Source: Psychrobacter piscatorii (lineage in GTDB: Bacteria; Pseudomonadota; Gammaproteobacteria; Pseudomonadales; Moraxellaceae). From it: DNA of 49,547 bases. The notes beneath the pieces were generated by a model. It saw only the letters and a program-made list of their open reading frames with translations, did no database searches and was not told where the DNA came from. Shown here piece after piece: positions 9,225-16,107 of this stretch. The position numbers and the translations under genes were made by a program. Position 1 is the first letter of the stretch. Each line of letters starts with the position of its first letter. Where the stretch lies: NCBI RefSeq assembly GCF_001444505.1, contig NZ_LNDJ01000054.1:1-49547 (forward strand), in the 5' to 3' direction.

Positions 9225-9241
9225 ATCAAAAGGAGTTGGAT

Positions 9242-9817
9242 ATGAGCTTTCAAATTGAAAAAATCCATCATGTGGCTTATCGCTGCAAGGATGCCAAAGA
9301 AACGGTCGAATGGTACAAAAAAAACCTCAATATGGATTTTATCTTGGCATTTGCAGAAGATCACGTACCTTCGACCAAAGCCTTTGACCCCTATATGCAC
9401 GTCTTTTTGGACGCTGGTAATGGCAACGTATTGGCGTTTTTTGAAGTGCCCAACCAGCCTGAAATGGGCTTTGACCCCAATACTCCAAACTGGGTACAGC
9501 ACTTGGCGCTCAAGGTAAAAGACCGAAATGAGCTGATGGCAGCCAAAGAACAACTAGAACGTGCAGGTATTGATGTCATTGGCGTGACCAATCACGGTAT
9601 CTTCCACTCGATATATTTCTTTGATCCTAATGGGCATCGTCTCGAGCTGACTTATGACGATCCGACCTCAGAGGACAAAGTCTCGATGATTACGGAGGCC
9701 ATCAAGCACGACATGCTAGATGAATGGTCACGTACCAAACGCGCCCCAGCCCACACACAGTTTTTACACAGTGATGAGTTCGCTGAAGCCCGTGACATTG
9801 CGCCTGTCGGCGAGTAA
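9242..9817 (+). CDS. VOC-family (glyoxalase/extradiol dioxygenase fold) protein, candidate homogentisate-cleaving enzyme
   Basis: This 191-residue protein has one VOC domain (two beta-alpha-beta-beta-beta modules, about residues 5-140) and a charged helical tail of about 50 residues. Candidate metal ligands are H10 (KIHHVAY), H87 (WVQHLALKV) and E135 (HRLELTYD). At the place where glyoxalase I has its fourth ligand (end of module 1) the residue appears to be alanine, so the set resembles the 2-His-1-Glu triad of extradiol dioxygenases. It lies just after fahA and before maiA, in a block that lacks homogentisate dioxygenase. I used the ATG at 9242, preceded by AAGGAG, rather than the TTG six bases earlier, which overlaps that site. 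The VOC fold is firm; the activity is inference. Confidence 0.8.
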   Translation: MSFQIEKIHHVAYRCKDAKETVEWYKKNLNMDFILAFAEDHVPSTKAFDPYMHVFLDAGNGNVLAFFEVPNQPEMGFDPNTPNWVQHLALKVKDRNELMAAKEQLERAGIDVIGVTNHGIFHSIYFFDPNGHRLELTYDDPTSEDKVSMITEAIKHDMLDEWSRTKRAPAHTQFLHSDEFAEARDIAPVGE

Positions 9818-9875
9818 CTGCGTCGTCTTTCTACCTGCTACTTTTTTTACATTATCTATCAATCGTTACTTTGTC

Positions 9876-10031
9876 ATGATCGATATCTCTGACCCACTCA
9901 ATGATCCCGACTGGAGGGGCCCATTGATGGAAGGCTCAAAGCACTATCTAGATGAAGTCAATGCCACTGGTCTAGATGCTAATAATGTATACGAAAAAGC
10001 AAAAGCCGCAAGTAGCGCCTGCGTGGTTTAG
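9876..10031 (+). CDS. Small hypothetical ORF, possible gene remnant
   Basis: This 51-codon frame (MIDISDPLND... to ...KAASSACVV) lies between the VOC gene and the left 115-bp repeat. The amino-acid composition looks protein-like (acidic, helical C-terminal half), but there is no good ribosome binding site and I do not recognise the family. It could be the C-terminal remnant of a larger gene, or a small gene co-transcribed with the VOC gene. Confidence 0.3.
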   Translation: MIDISDPLNDPDWRGPLMEGSKHYLDEVNATGLDANNVYEKAKAASSACVV

Positions 10032-10087
10032 AGAATGGACTGAATCAGACAACATGAGTAAATAAATCTCTCGACGCGATAACGCGA

Positions 10088-10202
10088 TATAGTGAAACCA
10101 TTACAAAAATGGTATAGCAAGATTAAACGCTATTTTTCGCAGCCTCTGGAGACGCAGTCACAGCAAGCAAGAAAAGTAGCGTTTAATCGAGCGCGTTTCC
10201 TA
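10088..10202 (+). repeat. 115-bp repeat element, left copy
   Basis: This 115-bp block recurs in inverted orientation at 12738-12852, with a single difference (C versus T near base 17). The match stops abruptly at both ends, as for a discrete element rather than a long duplication. It starts TATAGTGAAACCATT, forms a small hairpin (ACCATT/AATGGT), and contains a perfect 12-bp inverted repeat GATTAAACGCTA ... TAGCGTTTAATC around about 44 bases. It has no coding capacity, so it is MITE- or REP-like. Confidence 0.9.
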
Positions 10203-10262
10203 TGCTGTATTAATTTTATTAAGGTTCTACTATAGCCAATCAGCTTGTAGTTAACATTTTGG

Positions 10263-11120
10263 CTATGCTATTTGATAGCGCTGCGCGATTGCTAGTATTT
10301 GCTCAACCACGTTCTGTTGCTCACTCATTGGTAGTTGCTCTGTGGTTCCAATGATAGTAATGGCATATTCTAGCGGCAGAGCCTCGTTAGCAGTTTTATC
10401 ACTGCTCGTGGATAGATTGGCAGCACTATTGGCAAAATGCGGCAATATCACAGGTATCGTAATAGCATTAATACCCATGAGCATATCGCCTGTCACTGTC
10501 GCATAGCCTTGAGTACGTATCTTGGCTTGCAGCTGAGCAAAACTCTGCAACTTCTCTGTCATATCTGCTACGGCATTACTTGACTGCCATTCAGCGGTGA
10601 CCAATGGCTGAATGACCGCGTCAGGTTGATAGCTGGCAAACAATTGTCCTGTGGCTGATGTCGTCAAAGGCATACGTGAGCCGATGCGAGTGATGATGCT
10701 AATCGGACTGTCTGGTTCAACAGACTGAATAATAATTGGGCCTTCGCTAAACCACTTAGCAATTTGCACACCGCAATTTAGGGTATCTTTAATCTCATTG
10801 GCCACCTGCGTGAGACGCGCCAAGAGATTGTTTTGACTGAGCTCAGTATGTCCTAATGCTGCCAATGCATTTACTCTATCGCCAAGCCCATAGCGCCCAT
10901 CATCAAGCTTACGAACATAGTTTTTGCGAATAAGACTCACCAAATAACGATGGGATTTTGCGGGATGCATCTGCATGGCCTCAGCGATATCCTTTAGCAT
11001 CATAGGCTCATGGCGATCGATAAGCACATCTAGTATCGACAATCCAATCTCAAGTGACTGAATACCCCCTTGGTTTTTGGTATTAGCGGATTGATCTAAA
11101 GCGTTTTTGGCTACTGGCAT
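10263..11120 (-). CDS. IclR-family transcriptional regulator
   Basis: This 285-residue protein has an N-terminal winged helix-turn-helix (about residues 20-80, SLEIGLSILDVLIDRHEPMM then LKDIAEAMQMHPAKSHRYLVSLI). A C-terminal IclR effector-binding domain follows (about 95-280), including a TSATGQLFASY motif. It is divergent from maiA with 179 bp between. In Pseudomonas putida the homogentisate genes are repressed by the IclR protein HmgR, so a similar role with homogentisate as inducer is plausible here; that is inference from family and context. Together with maiA it is enclosed by the inverted 115-bp repeats. The start is the ATG at 11120, with no strong ribosome binding site visible. Confidence 0.87.
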   Translation of the reverse strand: MPVAKNALDQSANTKNQGGIQSLEIGLSILDVLIDRHEPMMLKDIAEAMQMHPAKSHRYLVSLIRKNYVRKLDDGRYGLGDRVNALAALGHTELSQNNLLARLTQVANEIKDTLNCGVQIAKWFSEGPIIIQSVEPDSPISIITRIGSRMPLTTSATGQLFASYQPDAVIQPLVTAEWQSSNAVADMTEKLQSFAQLQAKIRTQGYATVTGDMLMGINAITIPVILPHFANSAANLSTSSDKTANEALPLEYAITIIGTTEQLPMSEQQNVVEQILAIAQRYQIA

Positions 11121-11167
11121 GATTGGCTCGATTCTAGTGTACTTAATTATGTTTTCTTGATACTGAG

Positions 11168-11192
11168 TTGCTCAATGAGAATTGCTCAATGA
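11168..11192. promoter_or_regulatory. Direct repeats in the iclR/maiA intergenic region
   Basis: TTGCTCAATGA occurs twice, at 11168-11178 and 11182-11192, with a 14-base period. It lies close to the iclR start in the divergent promoter region. It may be an operator for the IclR protein or a simple short duplication. Confidence 0.4.
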
Positions 11193-11299
11193 ACTGGCGG
11201 TGACATACAGGCCAAATTAATAGTGACACGACTCAATAATACTAACTTTATCTCACATAAGCTTGATACAAATAACCTATCACAATAAGGGCATAAATA

Positions 11300-11950
11300 A
11301 TGATGACACTTTACGGCTATTTTCGCAGTGGTACTTCTCACCGTACCCGTATTGCCTTGAATTTAAAAGGCTTAGATTATGATGATATCGCGATCAATCT
11401 GGCACAAGATGAGCAGTTAGAGGACGCATTTAAAGCGATTAATCCGCAAGGACTGGTGCCAGTCTTAAAAGCGGACGATTTATTATTATACCAAAGTCCC
11501 GCTATCTTGGAGTGGTTAGAAGAAGCCTACCCTGAGCACGCTTTATTGCCCCAAGATGCCGCTGGTCGCATGCACGTGCGTGCGCTAAGTGCGATGATTG
11601 GCTGCGATATCCATCCGATTAATAACCGCCGTATTTTACAGTACTTACGTAATGAGTTGTCAGTAGATAAAGAGGCAGTCATTGCATGGTGCAATCGTTG
11701 GATTACTGAAGGGTTTGCAGCGTTAGAGACACGGTTGGCAGCAGATAAAAACCGGGGGCAGTTCTGCTATGGTGACAGGCCCACTTTTGCAGATTGTTAT
11801 TTGATTCCACAAGTCTCTTCTGCTCGCCGCTTCAAAGTAGATTTGAGCGCTTACCCCAATATCGTCGCCATTGATACTCATTGCCGTACACTAAAGGCAT
11901 TTGCAGTTGCGGATCCTATGATGCAACCTGATGCGCCAAAACATGCATAA
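11300..11950 (+). CDS. maiA: Maleylacetoacetate isomerase (zeta-class glutathione S-transferase)
   Basis: The protein isomerises maleylacetoacetate to fumarylacetoacetate with glutathione. The N-terminal thioredoxin-like domain begins YGYFRSGTSHRTRIALNLKGLDY, the zeta-class active-site pattern, with the SG-T-S group at residues 9-12. It is followed by NPQGLVPVL and QSPAILEWLEE (glutathione site), then the all-helical C-terminal domain with QYFC-like GQFCYGDRPTFADCYLIPQ. The 216 residues are usual. Translation may start at 11300 or at the next codon (11303). It is separated from fahA by the VOC gene and the divergent iclR, and lies inside the inverted-repeat-bounded segment. Its presence implies that homogentisate is ring-opened in this organism. 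Confidence 0.94.
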   Translation: MMTLYGYFRSGTSHRTRIALNLKGLDYDDIAINLAQDEQLEDAFKAINPQGLVPVLKADDLLLYQSPAILEWLEEAYPEHALLPQDAAGRMHVRALSAMIGCDIHPINNRRILQYLRNELSVDKEAVIAWCNRWITEGFAALETRLAADKNRGQFCYGDRPTFADCYLIPQVSSARRFKVDLSAYPNIVAIDTHCRTLKAFAVADPMMQPDAPKHA

Positions 11951-12064
11951 ATATCAATATATTAAAACAGGACTTAATAAGGATATTATTATGTTAACTG
12001 TTGATTGTAAATAATATCGACTCTCAACTTCCCTATTACTTGCAGTTTCTTTACAAGGATTCGT

Positions 12065-12118
12065 ATGAAACATACTACAAAAGCATTAATAGCAGCCATG
12101 GCATTTTTCGCTTGCTGA
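12065..12118 (+). pseudogene. Orphan signal-peptide start, probable 5' end of a broken secreted protein
   Basis: An ATG with AAGGATT ahead of it opens a 17-codon frame reading MKHTTKALIAAMAFFAC and then stop. This has the charged start and hydrophobic core of a Sec signal peptide. It breaks off exactly where adhesin-like coding sequence begins on the opposite strand (about 12112), so it appears to be the 5' end of an outer-surface protein gene cut by rearrangement. Confidence 0.5.
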
Positions 12119-12737
12119 AGCACCGATGCCAAAGGCAAAAGACGCAACACCAGATGACGATGACTGCACACCAATTGCGGTAGATAATGCGCCTTCAGAT
12201 AGCGCTTTTGCTCCAATAGCGATGGAGGCGGCGCTGCCTGATTCGGTATTAATCTTATAGCGAGGTGTTTCAACCAGATCACGACCTGTGTAGGAGAAAA
12301 AGTAGTATTGACATCGCCGCCATTGAGGGTGGATGCTGAGATCCCATTGATGTTCGCTTTGGAGGCATCATCTAGATCATCGCCGCCAATAGCAATAGAA
12401 GAATGCCCTTTTGAAACGACGTTTGCACCGATGGCAATAGACTGCTGTCCACTAGCTACGGTGTTCTGACCACTTTGACCGCTACCAATAGCGATGGCTT
12501 GCCCGCCATTAGCACTAGCATTGGGTCCGGTTGCACCATCGTTGTTGACATTGCCAATAGCGGTTGAATTAACACTATAGTACTTGGTTTTGTTAGCGGC
12601 GACGGTCTTAGCTAAGTTATCTAACTGTGAGCCATTCACTGCATCTTTACTTGTAGAGTTGATTGTCCCATTAGCGACATTGATTATTTTGTTATTGCCT
12701 TCATTAGCCCAAGTGCTATGGCACTTAAGCGTAATGT
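12110..12737 (-). pseudogene. Trimeric autotransporter adhesin (YadA-like) fragment, frameshifted
   Basis: Read on the minus strand, the segment begins with a YadA stalk-type motif (NKIINVANGTINSTSKDAVNG, split around SQL). It then shows repeated head motifs: QAIAIGSG, QSIAIGANV, SSIAIGGDD, SIAIGAKALSEGALSTAIG and SFAFGIGASAS. The frame changes at a run of five A residues on the plus strand (12297-12301): motifs before and after it are in different frames. There is no signal peptide, no start and no C-terminal membrane anchor on this strand. It is bounded on one side by the right 115-bp repeat and on the other by an oppositely oriented signal-peptide start. These features show a decayed internal piece of a surface adhesin gene. 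Confidence 0.82.
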
Positions 12738-12852
12738 TAGGAAACGCGCTCGATTAAACGCTACTTTTCTTGCTTGCTGTGACTGCGTCTCCAGAGGCTG
12801 CGAAAAATAGCGTTTAATCTTGCTATACCATTTTTATAATGGTTTCACTATA
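12738..12852 (-). repeat. 115-bp repeat element, right copy (inverted)
   Basis: This is the reverse complement of 10088-10202, matching at 114 of 115 positions. With the left copy it encloses about 2.5 kb carrying iclR, maiA and the adhesin fragment. Flanking bases at the two copies differ, so the boundaries are sharp. Confidence 0.9.
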
Positions 12853-12921
12853 GAACATAGAACATCAATCCATGAAAAGTATCTACTGGTACGTTAAACT
12901 TTTTCCTCATGATAAATTTTA

Positions 12922-14520
12922 CTATTTAATCGGTAATACTATCTGCACCACCAATCCCAAAGCCCCGTCTTGTCGGTTATAAGCGTTGATAGATCCCCTG
13001 TGTGCCATTACGACAGCATGAACAATGGCCAGCCCCAGCCCATAACCACCCGTATCACGATGCCTAGCAGAATCAAGCCGCACAAAGGGCTGAAAGATAC
13101 GCTCTAAGTCATCGTCAGCGACGCCGCCGCCCTCATCCGTGATACTGATTTGAATCGCAGGCGCTTTATTATTCATCTGCACGGCTGTCATCTTAGCAGT
13201 GACGGTCGAACCTACTGCCGTATGCATAAAAGCATTGCGAACGACATTCTCAAGTGCGCTATGCAACTGCTCTTGATTGCCTTGTACTGTCCAAGCGCTT
13301 TTTAAGTCATTGCCAAATGAATATTCAGGTGGTTGCCACTGCCATCTCACCTCTTTATGCTGAAACTCGAAACACACATCCTGTCCGATGTCACTGATAA
13401 TCTCGGACAAATCGACGGCTTCGCTCTCCAAATTATCAATCGTGTATTGCTGCATTTGTAGGGATTGAATATGGATAATTTGCTCAATTAACTCATTCAT
13501 CCGCGCAGACTCTTTGTCAATACGGTCTAAATAACGATGGGCGTTGGGTGCAAAATCACGAGTCAGCTCAGTTGCAACATCGAGACGCGCGAGCGGTGAG
13601 CGCAGCTCATGCGAGATATCACTGAGCATCTGCTTACGCGCCAGCTCACTATCAGCCAGTCTCGTTGACAAATGAGCCACGTCTTTGGCCAGTAATCCCA
13701 GCTCATCATCACCCATTTTTGATAGCGCTGGATTGGCTTGATAATCCCCATCAATCATACGATGAACAGTACTCTGCACACGTCCAATACGCTGAGTCAG
13801 CGTACGGCTGAGCCAGACACAAACCAACACACTAAAGGCAATAATCAATAGTAAACGTATGGGAAAATTGCCATGCTGTAGCTCCACCACATCTGCAAAA
13901 CGTAGATGCGGGCGCAACTGTATGATGACTGATTGTCCATCAGGCAGTTCAACCGAGATATCTGCCAGCTCAGGGCGCGCATCAATATCCGCTATCGCAG
14001 CACTGCTCGACATTATTGGTTTTAGGATCTCGTGCAAAACAGAAGGCTGTTTTATGGGCATTTCATCATTCAGATTGCTTGGTTTATTGTTATCGTAAGC
14101 TCTAGGCGGTGGCGGCAGTGGTTGCTGCATGGCACGTTCCATCGACTGCTGGCCGCTCTGCCCACGTCCTTGCGTGCGCTCGTCTCTGTCCCGATAACGC
14201 GGAAATATAATAGCGCCTTGCTCATCGTAGACTCTGATTTGACTCATGAGGCGTCGATCTTGACGATACATCTGCCTGACAGCTATCAAATCACCCACTC
14301 GCAGCGCATCGACCATCTCTTGACGTTGAATTAATAGACTCTCAATTTGTACGTCCATACGAGCCGTTAGCTCTTTTTCAGCCAGCCAGCGCTCCACCAT
14401 AATGGATAACAGTGAGGTAACTAGTATCGTCAGTAATAGACTCAGGAATAAACGCCAAAACAGCGTGATTCGCACTTTGAATTTCGGTGATTTGACGGGA
14501 TTACTGGAAGTTTTTATCAT
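12922..14520 (-). CDS. Two-component sensor histidine kinase, CpxA/RstB-like
   Basis: The 532-residue membrane kinase has a first membrane segment at about 20-42, then a periplasmic sensor region with a Pro/Gln-rich stretch near 118-160. A second membrane segment follows at about 222-240, then a HAMP linker. The phospho-accepting H304 lies in DISHELRSPLARL. The ATPase domain has N425/N429 (ENVVRNAFMH), DEGGG at 462-466 and GGYGLGLA at 491-498, so it is complete. Its ATG overlaps the regulator stop codon by one base (TAATG), giving translational coupling. With the Spy/CpxP-like gene divergent from the regulator, an envelope-stress role is the best guess; the signal is unknown. Confidence 0.9.
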   Translation of the reverse strand: MIKTSSNPVKSPKFKVRITLFWRLFLSLLLTILVTSLLSIMVERWLAEKELTARMDVQIESLLIQRQEMVDALRVGDLIAVRQMYRQDRRLMSQIRVYDEQGAIIFPRYRDRDERTQGRGQSGQQSMERAMQQPLPPPPRAYDNNKPSNLNDEMPIKQPSVLHEILKPIMSSSAAIADIDARPELADISVELPDGQSVIIQLRPHLRFADVVELQHGNFPIRLLLIIAFSVLVCVWLSRTLTQRIGRVQSTVHRMIDGDYQANPALSKMGDDELGLLAKDVAHLSTRLADSELARKQMLSDISHELRSPLARLDVATELTRDFAPNAHRYLDRIDKESARMNELIEQIIHIQSLQMQQYTIDNLESEAVDLSEIISDIGQDVCFEFQHKEVRWQWQPPEYSFGNDLKSAWTVQGNQEQLHSALENVVRNAFMHTAVGSTVTAKMTAVQMNNKAPAIQISITDEGGGVADDDLERIFQPFVRLDSARHRDTGGYGLGLAIVHAVVMAHRGSINAYNRQDGALGLVVQIVLPIK

Positions 14521-15206
14521 TAGAGCACCAGTTGATAGCCTTTACCGCGCACCGCTTTTATTGGTTCGTCATGAAAAGGCTGAAGTTTTTTGCGCAGGCG
14601 AGACACATGCACATCAAGGCTACGATCAAAAGGCTGCAACTCACGCTGCAAGACATTCTCTGACAGCCATGCTTTGCTGACCACTTCCCCTTTTTGCTTG
14701 AGCAGCGCCACGAGTAAGTCAAACTCTGTTCCCGTCACTTGTAGCGCCACACCATCTATTTCACAAACACGCTGGTTTTGATCAAGATGCAAGCGACTCT
14801 CTGGTAGCGGCGTATGCTCAGACGTGGTCGTGTTGGTACGCTTAATTACAGCATTGATACGCGCTAGTAGCTCGCGGGGGTTACAGGGCTTGGTGATATA
14901 ATCGTCAGCGCCCAGCTCCAAACCAATAATACGATCAATCTCCTCACCCTTTGCCGTCAGCATAATCACAGGGATATCACTGATATTTGGCAGTTGCCGC
15001 AGCACACTTAGCCCATCTATTTTTGGCATCATGATATCGAGGACGAGCAAATCATAAGCGGAATCATCGTGCGCCACCGCTTTTAATCGTTGTATAACTG
15101 CCGCCCCATCATGGACACAGTCGCAATGAATATCATGGTTGTGCAAATACTCTTGTAGTAACTGAGTCAATTCTTCATCATCATCGCCTATCAATATATT
15201 TGGCAC
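14520..15206 (-). CDS. Two-component response regulator, OmpR/CpxR-like
   Basis: The 228-residue regulator has a receiver domain (acidic DDD near residues 8-10, phospho-acceptor D57 in YDLLVLDIMMP, K86 in IMLTAKG). An OmpR-type winged-helix DNA-binding domain follows (about 130-226, ending LDVHVSRLRKKL then VRGKGYQLVL). It starts at GTG (15206) with an excellent AGGAGGT ribosome binding site. The sensor gene overlaps its stop codon. It is divergent from the Spy/CpxP-like lipoprotein gene, as cpxR is from cpxP in enterobacteria, so this lipoprotein is the likely first target. Confidence 0.92.
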   Translation of the reverse strand: MPNILIGDDDEELTQLLQEYLHNHDIHCDCVHDGAAVIQRLKAVAHDDSAYDLLVLDIMMPKIDGLSVLRQLPNISDIPVIMLTAKGEEIDRIIGLELGADDYITKPCNPRELLARINAVIKRTNTTTSEHTPLPESRLHLDQNQRVCEIDGVALQVTGTEFDLLVALLKQKGEVVSKAWLSENVLQRELQPFDRSLDVHVSRLRKKLQPFHDEPIKAVRGKGYQLVL

Positions 15207-15292
15207 ACTTACCTCCTTTTCATGATTTTAATTGGCTTTTATTCGTTTACTTGCCCATATTATCAGGCAAGCGCGTGTCAATTCGCTATAAA

Positions 15293-15332
15293 CGTTACCT
15301 TTCTTAATACTTCATAAATGTTCGTAACCTTT
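15293..15332. promoter_or_regulatory. Paired repeats in the regulator/spy-like intergenic region
   Basis: CGTTACCTTT (15293-15302) and CGTAACCTTT (15323-15332) lie exactly 30 bases apart, about three helical turns, between the response regulator gene and the divergent Spy/CpxP-like gene. Tandem, helically phased sites suit an OmpR-type regulator. Binding is inference; the sequence does not match the enterobacterial CpxR box closely. Confidence 0.4.
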
Positions 15333-15481
15333 AACTGCCGTAAGATAGCTTCTATCAACCGCAAGACCTGCACTTTTAAGACGACTAATCACAACGATTA
15401 ATAGCGCTTAAAACGCGATGCTTGCAAGATAAGACTTTAGTATTTACTTAACCAAACTCACTGTAATTAAAGGATGTCATC

Positions 15482-15997
15482 ATGAAAAAATTATTATTGG
15501 GCTCAGTATTAGCAGCTTCTAGCGTATTTACTGTGACAGCATGTTCTAGTGTCAATGCAGCCTCTGACACCGCGCCAATGAATCAAATGCAAAAGAACCA
15601 TAAAGACGGCGCCATGAGAGGCCCAATGTCAAAACTGAATCTAACAGCGACGCAGCAAGCGCAAATCAAAGCCATCATGCAAGAAAAACATGGCGACCGC
15701 GTAGCTGACCGTGAAAAACATCAGGCAGAACGCGCACAAATGGAACAACAAATACAAGCACTGACCAATGCAAGTACGTTGAACAACGCGGCGGTAAACC
15801 GTTTGGCCGATCAGCAAGCGGCAAAAGCAAAACAACGCTTTATTGAGCGCGTCCAAACGCAGCATGCCATCTCTCAGGTGTTGACCGCTGAGCAGCGTGC
15901 AAAAATGGAACAGCTCAAATCAGAAAGACAAGAAGAAGGTCGTAAGCACTCAAAAGATCGTAAAGGCCATGACAAGCCACATCATCAAGGCATGTAA
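15482..15997 (+). CDS. Spy/CpxP-like periplasmic lipoprotein
   Basis: This 171-residue secreted protein has a signal peptide ending in a lipobox (VTAC, Cys at about residue 21). The mature part is mostly helical and rich in Gln, Lys and His. It has an LTATQQAQI motif near residue 57 that resembles the LTxxQ hallmark of Spy/CpxP, and a second QVLTAEQRAKM near residue 137. The tail is very basic and His-rich (KHSKDRKGHDKPHHQG). Spy and CpxP act as periplasmic chaperones or sensor inhibitors and are normally not lipidated, so membrane anchoring would be a variation. AAAGGA precedes the ATG. It is divergent from the CpxR-like gene and ends in a strong terminator. Confidence 0.82.
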   Translation: MKKLLLGSVLAASSVFTVTACSSVNAASDTAPMNQMQKNHKDGAMRGPMSKLNLTATQQAQIKAIMQEKHGDRVADREKHQAERAQMEQQIQALTNASTLNNAAVNRLADQQAAKAKQRFIERVQTQHAISQVLTAEQRAKMEQLKSERQEEGRKHSKDRKGHDKPHHQGM

Positions 15998-16030
15998 AAA
16001 ATCTGTCACAACATAAGTGATGGCCATATT

Positions 16031-16065
16031 AAAAAAAGCGCACCGTTTATACGATGCGCTTTTTT
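16031..16065. terminator. Terminator between the spy-like gene and the convergent lipoprotein gene
   Basis: AAGCGCA (16036-16042) pairs with TGCGCTT across a 12-base loop, with A7 ahead and T6 behind. It can act on both strands between the convergent genes. Confidence 0.8.
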
Positions 16066-16107
16066 ACGACAGTATCCTACTTAACACTCAATGATGCTAT
16101 CTTCCAG

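Noticed and set aside
11989..12639. Reading the whole 216-codon minus-strand frame as a real protein
   Set aside because: Only its first half has adhesin motifs; the second half is out of frame with further adhesin motifs, so the frame is a frameshift artefact of a pseudogene.
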